Counted from the stretch's first letter, positions 33,752-43,519 are shown. The stretch is DNA of 64,000 nt from Pontivivens marinum (GCF_900231835.1 NZ_OCTN01000004.1:186001-250000), one strand, 5' to 3'. The notes: generated by a model not told the origin, from the letters alone. Translations and numbers: made by a program.

Positions 33752-34939
33752 CTAACCCAGTGCGGCGACGCCGGGCAGGGTTTTACCCTCTAGCCATTCC
33801 AGAAATGCACCACCGGCGGAGGATACATAGGTGAACTGATCCGCAGCACCCGCCGTGTTCAGCGCCGCCACAGTGTCACCACCACCGGCAACGGAAACCA
33901 GCTTGCCAGCCTGCGTCAATTCCGCAGCAGCCAGTGCCGCAGCCTTGGTCGCGACATGGAACGGCTCAATTTCAAACGCACCTAACGGGCCATTCCAAAC
34001 CAATGCCTTTGCCTGTGCAAACAGCTCCGCGATTGCGCGAACTGTTTCTGGGCCCGCATCCAGAATCATCGCATCGGCTGGGCAGGCATCGGCGGCAACT
34101 GTTTCCGCGTCTGCTCCGGCCTTAAACTCACGCGCGACGACAACATCGGTGGGCAGGTGCAGGGTGCAACCCGAACCGTTTGCCTTTTCCATGATCTCGC
34201 GGGCGGTATCCGTCATTTCGTGTTCGCAAAGGGATTGGCCAACATCAATGCCCTGCGCCGCGAGGAAGGTATTCGCCATGCCGCCGCCAATCACAATGTG
34301 ATCCATACGGTCGATCAGATTGCCCAGCAGGTCCAGCTTGGTCGAAACCTTAGCGCCACCGACAATTGCGACAACAGGGCGGGGGGGAGAGGCCAGAACC
34401 GCCTCAAGCGCGCCCAATTCCTCAGCCATCAAACGACCGGCGCAGGATGGCAGCAGGCGGGCCAGCCCCTCGGTCGAGGCATGTGCGCGATGCGCGGCGG
34501 AAAATGCGTCATTGCAATAGACATCGCCCGCTTCGGCCAGGGCCGCCGCAAAAGCCGCATCATTTGCCTCCTCACCCGCGTGAAAGCGTGTGTTCTCAGC
34601 CAGAACAACGCCGCCTTCGGGCAAATCAGCCAAAGCATCCGCAACCGGTGCACCGATGCAATCCGCAGCAAAACGGACTGGAGCGGCCAAATGCTTCTCC
34701 AATGCTGGCACGATCTGCGCAAGGCTCATCGCATCAACAACAGTACCCTTTGGGCGACCGAAATGCGCTAGCAAAACAGGGCGTCCACCCTTTGCCAGAA
34801 TGTCGCGCACGGTGGGTACGATCCGCTCAATCCGCGTTGCATCGCTGACCGCGCCGCCCTGCATCGGGACGTTCAGATCCACGCGGGTCAGAACAACCTT
34901 TCCGTTCAGATCCAGATCGTCGAGTGTTTTCCAGCTCAT
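33752..34939 (-). CDS. pgk: Pgk, phosphoglycerate kinase
   Basis: A 395-aa kinase. It interconverts 1,3-bisphosphoglycerate and 3-phosphoglycerate with ATP/ADP. Family blocks: [17 protein letters not shown] at the N-terminus, LAHFGRPKG, the basic-patch [25 protein letters not shown] and the C-terminal [13 protein letters not shown]. The start at 34939 gives the normal N-terminus; the open frame continues upstream only because it is antisense or out of frame with the small membrane protein gene. It begins 17 bp after that small gene. Confidence 0.96.
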   Translation of the reverse strand: MSWKTLDDLDLNGKVVLTRVDLNVPMQGGAVSDATRIERIVPTVRDILAKGGRPVLLAHFGRPKGTVVDAMSLAQIVPALEKHLAAPVRFAADCIGAPVADALADLPEGGVVLAENTRFHAGEEANDAAFAAALAEAGDVYCNDAFSAAHRAHASTEGLARLLPSCAGRLMAEELGALEAVLASPPRPVVAIVGGAKVSTKLDLLGNLIDRMDHIVIGGGMANTFLAAQGIDVGQSLCEHEMTDTAREIMEKANGSGCTLHLPTDVVVAREFKAGADAETVAADACPADAMILDAGPETVRAIAELFAQAKALVWNGPLGAFEIEPFHVATKAAALAAAELTQAGKLVSVAGGGDTVAALNTAGAADQFTYVSSAGGAFLEWLEGKTLPGVAALG

Positions 34940-34956
34940 AGAGGCATCCTTTGTCA

Positions 34957-35100
34957 TCAGCGCCAGAAGGCCATCCAGGTCGAGATGCGCCATAACAGCT
35001 TCATCGCGTCGATCCAGAGGTCCCAGCCAAAAAAGAAAGTGTCGGCGAGAAAGACAGCAATGATAATGCCGCCAAACCAAAGAGCGAATTTGGTGTTCAT
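34957..35100 (-). CDS. 47-residue aromatic-rich membrane protein upstream of pgk
   Basis: A 48-codon minus-strand frame from ATG at 35100 to TGA at 34957. The product is [20 protein letters not shown], then [18 protein letters not shown] and a short end ISTWMAFWR: one transmembrane helix and a Trp/Phe-rich tail. GGAG stands 8 bases before the ATG. The stop is 17 bp from the pgk start, so it is probably co-transcribed with pgk. I do not recognise a named family; small proteins of this look occur beside glycolytic genes in Rhodobacterales as far as I recall. Function unknown. Confidence 0.7.
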   Translation of the reverse strand: MNTKFALWFGGIIIAVFLADTFFFGWDLWIDAMKLLWRISTWMAFWR

Positions 35101-35149
35101 GAAACTTCTCCGACCGTCGCCGCCTCTTTACGAGAGGTGGAACCCTATG

Positions 35150-35710
35150 TCACCCGCAGTTAACGAGACGTGTCTCTGGTCGGCCAATCAGATCGAACTG
35201 CACTGTAACCTCATCCCCGACCTTGATCAGGCGGCTAACGGTCCCGCGGCCGATCTCAAAATCCAGCAGATCAATGGGAAAGCGCCCAGTTGCGCGAAGG
35301 CAATCACCCTCAGCAACCAATTCGACAGCCGTAGATAGCGGACGTGAACGCCCCTTTACCGTCAAAATACCAGTTGCCAGCAGGTAGTCTTCATTTGAGG
35401 TCAGGTTGGTCAACTCGAACAAGGCCATAGGATGCGCCGTCGTTGCAAACCAATCCTCGGTGCGGGCAAAGGCGGTTCTAACGAAATCGGGTAATTGCAC
35501 AGCCTCAGTATTTACCTGAATGAAAACTGTGCTGTCCTCAGGGGTATCGGGGTCAAAGACGGCCCATCCGGTAAATTCAGGGAAAGCCCCCATCATCGGC
35601 GTCTCGTTTTCGGTATAGATGAAATCGATCACGCTTTCGCTTGGCGACAAGACCCAACGTTCCGCATGGGCGGGTAGGGTCATTATCAGCAAGGTTAGGA
35701 TGATCCGCAT
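35150..35710 (-). CDS. YceI-family periplasmic protein
   Basis: A 186-aa protein with a signal peptide (MRIILTLLIMTLPAHA) and a lipocalin-like YceI beta-barrel. The family block WVLSPSESVIDFIYTENETP and the GILTVKGRSRPLS segment are present. YceI proteins bind isoprenoid-like lipids; the ligand here is unknown. The start at 35710 is preferred because the seven residues before it add nothing to the signal peptide. It lies between the transketolase terminator and the small membrane protein-pgk pair on the same strand. Confidence 0.85.
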   Translation of the reverse strand: MRIILTLLIMTLPAHAERWVLSPSESVIDFIYTENETPMMGAFPEFTGWAVFDPDTPEDSTVFIQVNTEAVQLPDFVRTAFARTEDWFATTAHPMALFELTNLTSNEDYLLATGILTVKGRSRPLSTAVELVAEGDCLRATGRFPIDLLDFEIGRGTVSRLIKVGDEVTVQFDLIGRPETRLVNCG

Positions 35711-35762
35711 ACAAATACTGTAGTGGCGCATTCGGAAATGTCACCATCTGACACCCCAAACG

Positions 35763-35796
35763 CAAAACGCCCCCCGTTTGACCGGAGGGCGTTTTG
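35763..35796 (-). terminator. terminator of the transketolase gene
   Basis: AAAACGCCC.. (35764-35776) and ..GGGCGTTTTG (35783-35796) form a 13-bp stem with one mismatch around TTTGA, 19 bp past the tkt stop, with T residues on the minus-strand exit side. Confidence 0.85.
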
Positions 35797-35814
35797 TTCG
35801 TCCGAGAGTGATGC

Positions 35815-37827
35815 TTACAGCAGGTCGCGAACTTTTTGCGCTGTCGCCTCAGCCGTGATGCCGAAATGCTCGAACAACTCACCAGCTGGTGCGGATGCGC
35901 CAAAGCTGTCCATGCCGACAAAGTCAGCTTTCTTCCAGTTGCCGCGCTCACCACACAGCCACTTGTCCCAGCCCTGACGGATGCCTGCCTCAACGGCGAC
36001 ACGGACCGGACCAGCTGGCAGAACGCGCTTGCGATAGGCTTCGTCCTGCTGCTCGAACAGCTCCCACGACGGCATGGAAACGACGCGAACGCCGATGCCC
36101 TCGTTCTCCAGAATACGGCGTGCTTCCAGCGCGACAGAAACCTCGGAGCCGGATGCCATCAGGATGGCCATCCGCTTGCCCTGTGCTTCGGCAAGGATGT
36201 AGGCACCCTGCGCGCTGAGGTTCTTTGTCTTATGCTCAGTCCGTACGATTGGCAGGTTCTGACGGGTCAGTGCCAGCATGGATGGGCCGTCAAGTTGTAC
36301 TGCCAGCTCCCATGCCTCAGCCGTTTCAACGGTATCCGCAGGACGGAAGACGGTCATGTTCGGGATCGCGCGGATCGCGGCCAGATGCTCAACCGGCTGG
36401 TGCGTCGGTCCATCCTCGCCCAAGCCGATGGAATCGTGCGTCATCACATAAGCAACGCGGATATTCATCAGCGCCGACAGACGCATTGCAGGGCGCGCGT
36501 AGTCGGTGAAGACCATGAACGTGCCGCCATATGGCAGAACGCCGCCATGCAGTGCCATGCCGTTCATCGCGGATGCCATGCCGTGTTCACGAATGCCGTA
36601 GGAAACGTGGCGGCCCTTGCGGTTATCCGCGTCGAACGTGCCCAGATCCGGCGTCAACGTGTTGTTCGAGCCAGTCAAATCAGCGGAGCCGCCGATTGTT
36701 TCAGGCAGAACGGAGTTGATAACGCCAAGCGCCAGCTCGGATGCCTTGCGCGTTGCGACGGCCTTGCCACCCTCGGATGCTTCCTGCTTGAAACGCTTGA
36801 TCGCTGCGGACAGCTTCTTTGGCGTTTCGCCGGACATCTGGCGAGTGAACTCTGCCTGCTTCGTGCCGGACATGGTCGCGAAACGGATTTCCCATTCCTG
36901 ACGGGCGATTGCGCCGCGCGCACCGATCTGGCGCCACTCGGACAGCAGATCCGCAGGGATATCGAATGGCGCGTGTGCCCAACCATATGCCGTGCGCGTG
37001 TCAGCAATCAGCGTGTCGTCGGTCAGTGCGCCGTGGCCCTTGGACGTATCCTGAGCCGAGGAACCCAGCGCGATATGCGTTTTACATGCGATCATCGAGG
37101 GCAGGGGCGATTGCTTCGCCTGCGCGATTGCCGCGTCGATCGCCTCTGGATCATGACCGTCGCATGAGAATACGGACCAGCCGGATGCCTCGAAACGTGC
37201 CATCTGATCGGTCACGTCAGAGATCGAAACCTTGCCGTCGATGGTGATGCCGTTATCGTCCCACAGCACAATCAGATTGCCGAGCTTTTGTTTGCCCGCC
37301 AGACCGATTGCCTCCTGCGAGACGCCCTCCATCAGGCAACCATCTCCGGCGATGACATAGGTGTGGTGATCGACGATTTTTTTGCCGAACCGCGCCTGCA
37401 ACGATGCCTCAGCCATTGCGAAACCAACGGAGTTTGCAATGCCCTGACCCAGCGGGCCGGTCGTTGTCTCAATACCAGCGGCATGGCCGAATTCAGGGTG
37501 GCCCGCAGTGCGTGCGCCCATCTGACGGAAGTTCTTGATCTCCTCCATCGAGATGTCGGAATAGCCGGTCAGATACATCAGCGCGTATAGCAGCATGGAG
37601 CCGTGGCCCGCAGACAGGATAAACCGGTCACGGTCCGCCCAGTTCGGCTGCGAGGCGTCGAACTTCAGGTGCTTCTCGAACAATACCGTTGCCACATCGG
37701 CCATGCCCATTGGCATGCCGGAATGGCCGGAATTGGCGGCCTTAACCGCGTCGAGGGCCAGCACGCGGATCGCGGTGGCCTTGTTCCAGTGGTCAGGGTG
37801 GCGGGCGCGCAGGTCTTCGATGTTCAC
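35815..37827 (-). CDS. tkt: transketolase
   Basis: A 670-aa thiamine-diphosphate enzyme of the pentose phosphate pathway, moving two-carbon ketol units between sugar phosphates. Blocks: [16 protein letters not shown] at the N-terminus, [18 protein letters not shown] with the TPP site, and the central [20 protein letters not shown] of the pyrimidine domain. I chose the GTG at 37827 ([13 protein letters not shown]), which gives the usual length. Longer in-frame starts would lie at or upstream of the candidate promoter at 37865-37892. Confidence 0.95.
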   Translation of the reverse strand: MNIEDLRARHPDHWNKATAIRVLALDAVKAANSGHSGMPMGMADVATVLFEKHLKFDASQPNWADRDRFILSAGHGSMLLYALMYLTGYSDISMEEIKNFRQMGARTAGHPEFGHAAGIETTTGPLGQGIANSVGFAMAEASLQARFGKKIVDHHTYVIAGDGCLMEGVSQEAIGLAGKQKLGNLIVLWDDNGITIDGKVSISDVTDQMARFEASGWSVFSCDGHDPEAIDAAIAQAKQSPLPSMIACKTHIALGSSAQDTSKGHGALTDDTLIADTRTAYGWAHAPFDIPADLLSEWRQIGARGAIARQEWEIRFATMSGTKQAEFTRQMSGETPKKLSAAIKRFKQEASEGGKAVATRKASELALGVINSVLPETIGGSADLTGSNNTLTPDLGTFDADNRKGRHVSYGIREHGMASAMNGMALHGGVLPYGGTFMVFTDYARPAMRLSALMNIRVAYVMTHDSIGLGEDGPTHQPVEHLAAIRAIPNMTVFRPADTVETAEAWELAVQLDGPSMLALTRQNLPIVRTEHKTKNLSAQGAYILAEAQGKRMAILMASGSEVSVALEARRILENEGIGVRVVSMPSWELFEQQDEAYRKRVLPAGPVRVAVEAGIRQGWDKWLCGERGNWKKADFVGMDSFGASAPAGELFEHFGITAEATAQKVRDLL

Positions 37828-37864
37828 GAGGGATCTCTCATCACAGCTGGGAAAAGTCGGGTTC

Positions 37865-37892
37865 TGCATAACACCGCAGGCCCCTTGGTCAA
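37865..37892 (-). promoter_or_regulatory. candidate tkt promoter
   Basis: Minus-strand TTGACC (37892-37887) and TATGCA (37870-37865) with a 16-bp spacer, about 38 bp before the GTG start. The rest of the 301-bp divergent gap 37828-38128 presumably carries the promoter of the zapA group. I looked for 6S RNA here, because it often neighbours zapA, and did not find a convincing candidate. Confidence 0.5.
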
Positions 37893-38128
37893 GCTGATCA
37901 CAGGCCTGATATGACACCGAAACCCATTTCGGACACATTTCTATACGATAACATCCGGAATTCCCCGTCACCGTGCCTTGGTTGAGCGGTAATTTGCCCA
38001 AAATAGGGCCTTCTGAATTTCAGATGCAAAATCCCCCAAATTGAACCCTGTCAAATCTGGCGAAGCAGAACGGAACAAGGTAGGTTGTCGCAAAACAGGG
38101 CGAATGCCCCGGGCATAAGAGGCATAAC

Positions 38129-38383
38129 ATGAACGATATCGAGGTATTGGAGGCCCGCATCACGGCGGCCACCACCCGGATCGCAACGGCAATCGCTGCC
38201 AAGCAGCAGGCCGTGGCCGCGCCGGGCGCTGATCCGGTTGCGTTGCGCAGGTTAGAGCGGGTGAACGTCGCCCTGCGTGCGCAACTAAAGGATATGGAGC
38301 TGAAGCGTGAGGCGGATATGGCGCAGCTGGACGGACTGATCTCCGAACTGCGTCCGTTGGTGGAGGAAGCCGAGAATGGCTGA
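38129..38383 (+). CDS. small coiled-coil protein upstream of zapA
   Basis: An 84-aa protein made almost entirely of heptad-like helix (MNDIEVLEARITAATTRIATAI, then VALRRLERVNVALRAQLKDM and a C-terminal acidic helix). No named family is recognised. It overlaps the zapA start by 8 bases, and both proteins are short and helical, so a role with ZapA at the Z-ring is a reasonable guess only. Similar small genes precede zapA in other alphaproteobacteria. Confidence 0.75.
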   Translation: MNDIEVLEARITAATTRIATAIAAKQQAVAAPGADPVALRRLERVNVALRAQLKDMELKREADMAQLDGLISELRPLVEEAENG

Positions 38384-38777
38384 AATCGATCTGAACATCG
38401 GCGGAAAAATCTTCCGCATCGCCTGTGCTGATGGCGAGGAACGGCAGTTGGAAGCCGCCGCATCGCTGGTCGCGAACGAGGCGACTAGCCTCGTCTCCGC
38501 GATTGGGCAGGTGCCTGAAACGCGCATGTTGCTGATGTCGTCCCTGATGTTGGGTGATCGGCATATTGCGTTGCAGGGCCAGCTTCGCGCGGCGGAGGAT
38601 CGCATTCGGGCGTTGGAGCAGCGCAGTGAACAGGCCGAGGCCGCAGCATCCGCATCGACACCAGTTGCATCCGCCGCGACCTTTGGTCAGGATTCAGCCG
38701 AGGCAATTGCGGCATTGACGCGCACCGCCGAAACGCTTGAAGCGATGGCCGATGCGTTGGAGGCAACACCCGCATGA
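38376..38777 (+). CDS. zapA: ZapA, FtsZ-ring associated protein
   Basis: A 133-aa ZapA-like protein. The N-terminal FtsZ-binding domain has AEIDLNIGGKIFRIACADGEERQLEAAASLV; a coiled coil follows (AEDRIRALEQRSEQAEAA), and the C-terminus is an Ala/Thr-rich helix. ZapA cross-links FtsZ filaments in the cytoplasm. It overlaps the coiled-coil gene upstream and the ArsC-like gene downstream (ATGA), so all three are probably one operon. Confidence 0.9.
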   Translation: MAEIDLNIGGKIFRIACADGEERQLEAAASLVANEATSLVSAIGQVPETRMLLMSSLMLGDRHIALQGQLRAAEDRIRALEQRSEQAEAAASASTPVASAATFGQDSAEAIAALTRTAETLEAMADALEATPA

Positions 38778-39124
38778 GCGTTTCAGTCTACGGCATGCCC
38801 GCCTGCACAACCGTGCGCAAATCGCTAAAGTGGCTTGAAGCGGAGGGCATCGCCCACGACTTCACCCCCTTTGCCAAGGTTGCAGATCTGGACGCATCCC
38901 TGCGCGACTGGATCGAAGTGGCAGGGATCGACAAGGTTATGAACGCGCGCGCCGCGACATTCCGCGCCTTGCCCGATGATGTTCAGCAGAAAATGACCGC
39001 AGATGCTGATTTCGCAATCGCGCAAATGGTTGCGGACCCGCGCCTAATCAAACGCCCTGTTCTAGCCACAGACGAAACTGTCTTGACCGGTTTCAAGGAA
39101 CCTGACTGGCGCGCCGCGTTATAA
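38774..39124 (+). CDS. ArsC/Spx-family reductase-like protein
   Basis: A 116-aa thioredoxin-fold protein with the single-cysteine motif CTTVRK at residue 11 and the ArsC-type end RPVLATDETVLTGF. The family includes arsenate reductases, Spx and YffB. YffB-like members, glutathione-dependent and without arsenic genes nearby, fit best in this setting. Co-translation with zapA is indicated by the ATGA overlap. A dyad follows that ends both this gene and grx4. Confidence 0.85.
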   Translation: MSVSVYGMPACTTVRKSLKWLEAEGIAHDFTPFAKVADLDASLRDWIEVAGIDKVMNARAATFRALPDDVQQKMTADADFAIAQMVADPRLIKRPVLATDETVLTGFKEPDWRAAL

Positions 39125-39131
39125 CGAAAAA

Positions 39132-39154
39132 GGGGTGAGCCATTGGCCCACCCC
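39132..39154. terminator. hairpin between convergent ArsC-like gene and grx4
   Basis: GGGGTG (39132-39137) pairs with CACCCC (39149-39154) and GCC with GGC inside. A residues precede the stem on the plus strand, giving a T-run for the minus-strand (grx4) transcript. Confidence 0.75.
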
Positions 39155-39177
39155 CTCAAAACATATCCAGATCCGTA

Positions 39178-39549
39178 TCAGTCCTGCTTGTTTGCCTCAC
39201 GCACACGCGATGCGGCTTCCTCGTCAAATGCGACGCCGTTTTCCTTGAGCAGGGTATCCATCTCACCGGACAGAACCATCTCGGTGATGATGTCGCATCC
39301 ACCGACAAATTCGCCCTTAACGTACATTTGCGGGATGGTGGGCCAGTCGGAATAATCCTTGATGCCCTGACGAATTTCGTCATTTGCCAACACGTTCACG
39401 TCCTTGAACGGAACATTCATATAGGTCAGCACGCCGGCCACGCGGGACGAAAACCCGCATTGCGGCATCGAGGCTGTGCCCTTCATGAACAGGACCACGT
39501 CGTTGCCCTTTACGTCTGCATCAATCAGATCATGTGCGGGATTGGTCAT
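39178..39549 (-). CDS. grxD: monothiol glutaredoxin of the Grx4/GrxD family
   Basis: A 123-aa CGFS glutaredoxin (Cys31 in MPQCGFS) with the glutathione-binding SDWPTIPQMYVKGEFVGG and GCDII blocks. Grx4 proteins carry [2Fe-2S] clusters, often together with a BolA partner, and help in Fe-S trafficking and iron sensing. The start overlaps the stop of the small membrane protein gene (ATGA), which in turn overlaps bolA. The order bolA-membrane protein-grxD therefore forms a tight operon. Confidence 0.95.
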   Translation of the reverse strand: MTNPAHDLIDADVKGNDVVLFMKGTASMPQCGFSSRVAGVLTYMNVPFKDVNVLANDEIRQGIKDYSDWPTIPQMYVKGEFVGGCDIITEMVLSGEMDTLLKENGVAFDEEAASRVREANKQD

Positions 39550-39815
39550 TTTCTCGGCTCCTTAGTTTCCTGCGCGCGCGCCTTTACGGCCTGATCGCGC
39601 ATGTAGTCATTTGCCTTGGCGATGTCACTATGCCCCAGCGGATTACCGAAGGATGTGTGCACCTCGCGGAATTTTGCAGGGTCGATGTCGAATTTCTCGA
39701 CAAAGGTTCGCGGCTTTTGTTTCGAGCGATACGCATATTCGATCACAGCCAACAGGATCACGGCGCCGATCACGCCGCCGATGATGTAGATCAACCAGAT
39801 CGTTCCTTCGCTCAC
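39546..39815 (-). CDS. small single-pass membrane protein between bolA and grxD
   Basis: An 89-aa protein with one N-terminal transmembrane helix (IWLIYIIGGVIGAVILLAVIEYAY) and a basic cytoplasmic tail (FVEKFDIDPAKFREVHTS and onward). I do not recognise a family. It overlaps both neighbours by four bases, so it is made with BolA and Grx4 and may tether or connect their complex to the membrane; that is inference from position only. Confidence 0.8.
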   Translation of the reverse strand: MSEGTIWLIYIIGGVIGAVILLAVIEYAYRSKQKPRTFVEKFDIDPAKFREVHTSFGNPLGHSDIAKANDYMRDQAVKARAQETKEPRK

Positions 39816-40054
39816 TCCGGAACCTTGGTCGTCAGGGCGAGCGCATGTAGCTCACCGTGGCTGCCATCCATCTTGCCCTTCAGGGCGGCATAAACGGCCT
39901 GATGTTGTTTGACGCGGCTCAACCCACGGAACTGTTCAGCGACAACAGTCGCCGCATAGTGGTTTCCGTCGCCTGCCAGATCGTCGATCTTTACCTCTGA
40001 ACCGGGGAAACCTTCCCGAATGAGGGCTTCGATCTCGCTTGCTTGCATTGCCAT
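39812..40054 (-). CDS. BolA-family protein
   Basis: An 80-aa BolA/IbaG-like protein with the family core DGNHYAATVVAEQFRGLSRVKQHQAVYAAL; the histidines may ligate a shared [2Fe-2S] cluster with Grx4. GAGGAG stands 6 bases before the ATG at 40054, favouring this start over the in-frame ATG two codons on. It follows purL by 124 bp and leads the bolA-membrane protein-grxD operon. Confidence 0.93.
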   Translation of the reverse strand: MAMQASEIEALIREGFPGSEVKIDDLAGDGNHYAATVVAEQFRGLSRVKQHQAVYAALKGKMDGSHGELHALALTTKVPE

Positions 40055-40141
40055 GTTGGACTCCTCTACCTGCGCTAAACTTATGGCTCAGTTCGCAGGG
40101 GTGCAAGATTGGAACTGGTCTAAGAAGTCACGTCTTGCGGC

Positions 40142-40166
40142 GGCCCTACCGGTTATCGACAGGGCC
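40142..40166 (-). terminator. hairpin downstream of purL
   Basis: GGCCCT (40142-40147) and AGGGCC (40161-40166) flank a 13-base loop just past the purL stop. There is no T-run, so this is a weak candidate. Confidence 0.4.
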
Positions 40167-40178
40167 ACCACAATTTGT

Positions 40179-42341
40179 TTAGCCAAACCGCGCGGGCAGG
40201 GCGTTTGCATGTGCCTCGGCCAATGCGGTCAGCGATACGGATGTAGTGCCCAGCGTTACGGCATCGCCTCCAGCCTTACCGATGATTGCAACGGGCAAAC
40301 CAGCCGCTTGCGCCATCGTGACCAGAGCATCGGCATCGGTTGTGGCGATCAGATAGCGGGCCTGATCCTCACCAAACCACCAACCTGTGCCAGATCCATC
40401 CAGCGTCACGCCGATATTTCCGGCCAGCGCCATATCGGTCGCCGCTAGGGCTAGACCACCATCGGACAAATCATGCGCCGCCGAAACCAAGCCCGCAGCA
40501 TGTGCCGCGCGGACCAACTCGCCATGGGCGCGCTCCGCCGTCAGGTTCACAGTTGGGGCGTCGCCATCCTCACGGTTCAGCAACTCGGCCAGCAGGGCGG
40601 ATTGTCCCAGATGGCCCGTCGTTTCACCGATCAGAACCAGTGTATCGCCATCCGTTGGCGCGGTCGCGATCAGGGCGTCCAAGGTTGGCAGCAGACCAAC
40701 AGCACCAATCGTAGGCGTGGGCAGGATGCCCGATCCGTCCGTTTCGTTATACAGGCTGACATTACCGGAAACGATGGGCATATCCAGCGCGGCAACTGCC
40801 TCACCAATACCCTTAATACACCCGACAAGCTGGCCCATGATCTCGGGCTTTTCCGGGTTGCCGAAGTTCAGGTTGTCCGTGGTGGCCAGTGGAGTGGCAC
40901 CCGTGGCGCACAGGTTGCGATACGCCTCGGCCACAGCCTGCTTTCCGCCCTCGAACGGGTTTGCGCGGCAATAGCGGGGCGTCACGTCCGAGGTGAACGC
41001 CAGCGCCTTGGGCGTGCCATGCACACGCACAACGCCAGCATCTGCGCCCGGAACGCGGACAGTATCGGCCATAACCGTGGTGTCATATTGCTGCCAGACC
41101 CATGCGCGTGAGCCATAATTGGCGGAGCCAACCAGCGTCAGCAGCGCCTCAGCCACGTCAACCTCGGCCACATCGCCAACGGGCGCTGCCGCGGGTGTTT
41201 CCACCCATGGGCGATCATATTCAGGCGCGGTTCCCGACAATGCCTTTAGCGGCAGATCGGCCTTTACCTCACCGTTATGCATAATCAGGAAGCGGTCCTC
41301 GGCAATCGTCTCACCCACGATTGCGAAATCCAGATCCCATTTGTCGAAGACTGCCTTGGCCACGGCCTCCTTTTCAGGACGCAGAACCATCAGCATCCGC
41401 TCCTGCGATTCGCTGAGCATCATCTCATACGCGGTCATGTTCTCTTCACGAACCGGCACGCATTCCAGATCGAGCCGCACGCCCAGATCGCCCTTGTCGC
41501 CCATTTCGACGGCTGAGCAGGTCAGGCCGGCAGCACCCATATCCTGAATCGAGATCACAGCACCGGTTGCCATCAGCTCCAGCGTTGCCTCCATCAGACG
41601 TTTTTCGGTGAAGGGATCGCCAACCTGAACCGTGGGGCGCTTATCCTCGATGGTGTCGTCGAACTCGGCGGAGGCCATAGTTGCGCCGCCAACACCGTCA
41701 CGGCCAGTCTTTGCGCCCAGATACACAACGGGCATACCAACGCCGGATGCCGCCGAATAGAAAATCTTGTCCGCATCTGCCAAGCCGGCCGCGAATGCGT
41801 TGACCAGACAGTTGCCGTCATAGGCGGAGTGGAACCGCAGCTCACCCCCGACAGTCGGTACGCCGAATGCGTTGCCGTAGCCGCCCACGCCCTCAACCAC
41901 GCCATTCACGAGGCTGCGGGTTTTCGGGTGATCGACGCGACCGAAGCTGAGCGCGTTCATCGCCGCAATCGGGCGTGCGCCCATGGTGAACACGTCGCGT
42001 AGAATGCCGCCAACGCCTGTCGCAGCGCCCTGATAGGGCTCGATATAGGAGGGATGGTTGTGGCTTTCCATTTTGAAAACCACGGCCTGACCGTCGCCAA
42101 TATCCACGACGCCAGCATTTTCACCGGGTCCGCAAATCACCTGCGGTCCCTCGGTTGGCAATGTGCGCAACCACTTCTTGGAGGATTTATAGGAGCAGTG
42201 CTCGTTCCACATCGCGGAAAACACGCCAAGCTCGGTAAAGCTGGGCTCGCGACCGATAAGGTCAAGGATGCGCTGATACTCCTCAGCGTTCAGGCCATGT
42301 GCGGCGATCAAATCGGGTGAGATAGCAGGTTCGTTGTGCAT
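40179..42341 (-). CDS. purL: PurL, phosphoribosylformylglycinamidine synthase large subunit
   Basis: A 720-aa PurL of the short type that needs PurS and PurQ partners. It converts FGAR to FGAM with ATP and glutamine-derived ammonia. Conserved blocks: [12 protein letters not shown] near residue 45, [23 protein letters not shown] near residue 91, a central [15 protein letters not shown], and C-terminal [12 protein letters not shown]. purS and purQ are not adjacent on this side. Translation start is the ATG at 42341, whose GGAGG site is buried in a potential hairpin. Confidence 0.96.
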   Translation of the reverse strand: MHNEPAISPDLIAAHGLNAEEYQRILDLIGREPSFTELGVFSAMWNEHCSYKSSKKWLRTLPTEGPQVICGPGENAGVVDIGDGQAVVFKMESHNHPSYIEPYQGAATGVGGILRDVFTMGARPIAAMNALSFGRVDHPKTRSLVNGVVEGVGGYGNAFGVPTVGGELRFHSAYDGNCLVNAFAAGLADADKIFYSAASGVGMPVVYLGAKTGRDGVGGATMASAEFDDTIEDKRPTVQVGDPFTEKRLMEATLELMATGAVISIQDMGAAGLTCSAVEMGDKGDLGVRLDLECVPVREENMTAYEMMLSESQERMLMVLRPEKEAVAKAVFDKWDLDFAIVGETIAEDRFLIMHNGEVKADLPLKALSGTAPEYDRPWVETPAAAPVGDVAEVDVAEALLTLVGSANYGSRAWVWQQYDTTVMADTVRVPGADAGVVRVHGTPKALAFTSDVTPRYCRANPFEGGKQAVAEAYRNLCATGATPLATTDNLNFGNPEKPEIMGQLVGCIKGIGEAVAALDMPIVSGNVSLYNETDGSGILPTPTIGAVGLLPTLDALIATAPTDGDTLVLIGETTGHLGQSALLAELLNREDGDAPTVNLTAERAHGELVRAAHAAGLVSAAHDLSDGGLALAATDMALAGNIGVTLDGSGTGWWFGEDQARYLIATTDADALVTMAQAAGLPVAIIGKAGGDAVTLGTTSVSLTALAEAHANALPARFG

Positions 42342-42342
42342 C

Positions 42343-42391
42343 GGGGCCTCCGGCAGGCTTGCGTTGCTGCCTTTTAGGGGGCGGAGGCCCC
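42343..42391 (-). promoter_or_regulatory. purL leader hairpin covering the ribosome-binding site
   Basis: On the minus strand GGGGCCTCCG (42391-42382) is the perfect complement of CGGAGGCCCC (42352-42343), which contains the GGAGG site 6 bases before the purL ATG. Between them GGCAG (42371-42367) pairs with CTGCC (42356-42352 side), stacking a second stem. Formation would block ribosome entry. This is a candidate for translational control or a structured repeat that happens to fall there. Confidence 0.55.
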
Positions 42392-42620
42392 TGTGGGCAA
42401 GTCACCTCTGCCGTTGACCTATACGACGCTCCCAAACGGGGCGATGTGGCGGCGACAATTGGCGCTGCAATGGGTCCGTGCGTGTGGCGACATTGTATGT
42501 TTGAGCAAACAGGAATAACATGACCTCATCCTTAATCTATGTTTCGATAATCAATAGATGCTGATTATTAACGCGAATTTCGAGCCATAAGGGATTTCAA
42601 TATGAAAGCTCAGCTAACAT

Positions 42621-43490
42621 ATGGATGATGCGCCACTTCCCACCCTTGCCGCTTTGCGTGCATTTGAGGCGACTGCCCGCCATCTCGGCTTTTCTGCTGC
42701 GGGGCGTGAGTTAAACGTGACGCACGCCGCCGTGGCACAGCAAGTTCGCGGCCTTGAACGTGAATTGGACGTCGTTTTGGTGCAGCGTTCGGGCCGGGGA
42801 TTGGCCCTAACCGCTGATGGCAGCGATCTGGCCCATGATTTGTCCGAGGGATTCGCCAGTTTTCGGCGTGGCATTTCGCGGATTCGCGAACAGAAAAGCG
42901 CATTACCCGTCCGTATCGCCATCACGTCCAGCTTTGCGGTTAGCTGGTTCATGCCACGCCTTGCCAGCTTTCGTGAGGCACATCCTGATATTGAGCTGGC
43001 GCTGCACCCCAGCGCCGATCTGGTGGATATGGCGGCGGGCGATCATGATCTGGCCATCCGCTTTGGTTCTGGCGATTGGGCCGGAGTAATCAGTGAGCCG
43101 TTCCTGCCAACGTCCTTCGTTATTTGCGCTGCACCTGCGCTGGTCGCGGATTGGTCGCCCGATTGCCCCGAGGATCTGCTCGCGCTGCCGTGGTTTGACG
43201 AGCCGGGCCGCAATGAACAGGCAATTTGGCTCAAGGCGATGGGGTTGGCGCAGCAGCGGGCCAGCAATGTGACGCAGGTTCCCGGCTATATGATGCTGGC
43301 CGCATTGCGTGAGGGGCAGGGTATTGCCGCAACAACCCGTGCATTCGTGCAACAGGACGTGGATGCGGGACGCCTGACCATATTGTGGGAGGATGAGACC
43401 CCCGGTCGCGGATACCATCTGCTCTATCGTCGTGGCCCGTTGCGATCACAGGTTGCAGCCGTGCGAAAATGGCTGAAGCGCCAAGCATAG
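42621..43490 (+). CDS. LysR-family transcriptional regulator (GcvA/AmpR-like)
   Basis: A 289-aa LysR protein. The helix-turn-helix is in residues 6-65 (LAALRAFEATARHLGFSAAG, then LNVTHAAVAQQVRGLE), and the effector-binding domain follows from about residue 93 (LPVRIAITSSFAVSWFMPRL). The RHLGFSAAGRELNVTHAAV style resembles GcvA-like members. No divergent target gene is adjacent except purL, 279 bp away on the other strand, so its target is unknown. The gap contains an AT-rich stretch (about 42520-42600) that could hold its promoter. Confidence 0.9.
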   Translation: MDDAPLPTLAALRAFEATARHLGFSAAGRELNVTHAAVAQQVRGLERELDVVLVQRSGRGLALTADGSDLAHDLSEGFASFRRGISRIREQKSALPVRIAITSSFAVSWFMPRLASFREAHPDIELALHPSADLVDMAAGDHDLAIRFGSGDWAGVISEPFLPTSFVICAAPALVADWSPDCPEDLLALPWFDEPGRNEQAIWLKAMGLAQQRASNVTQVPGYMMLAALREGQGIAATTRAFVQQDVDAGRLTILWEDETPGRGYHLLYRRGPLRSQVAAVRKWLKRQA

Positions 43491-43519
43491 GGCGCCGCCA
43501 CCCCACCTGATTAGCAGGC

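Noticed and set aside
37828-38128. 6S RNA gene near zapA
   Set aside because: The gap was examined because 6S RNA is often close to zapA, but no long symmetric stem with a central bubble was visible.
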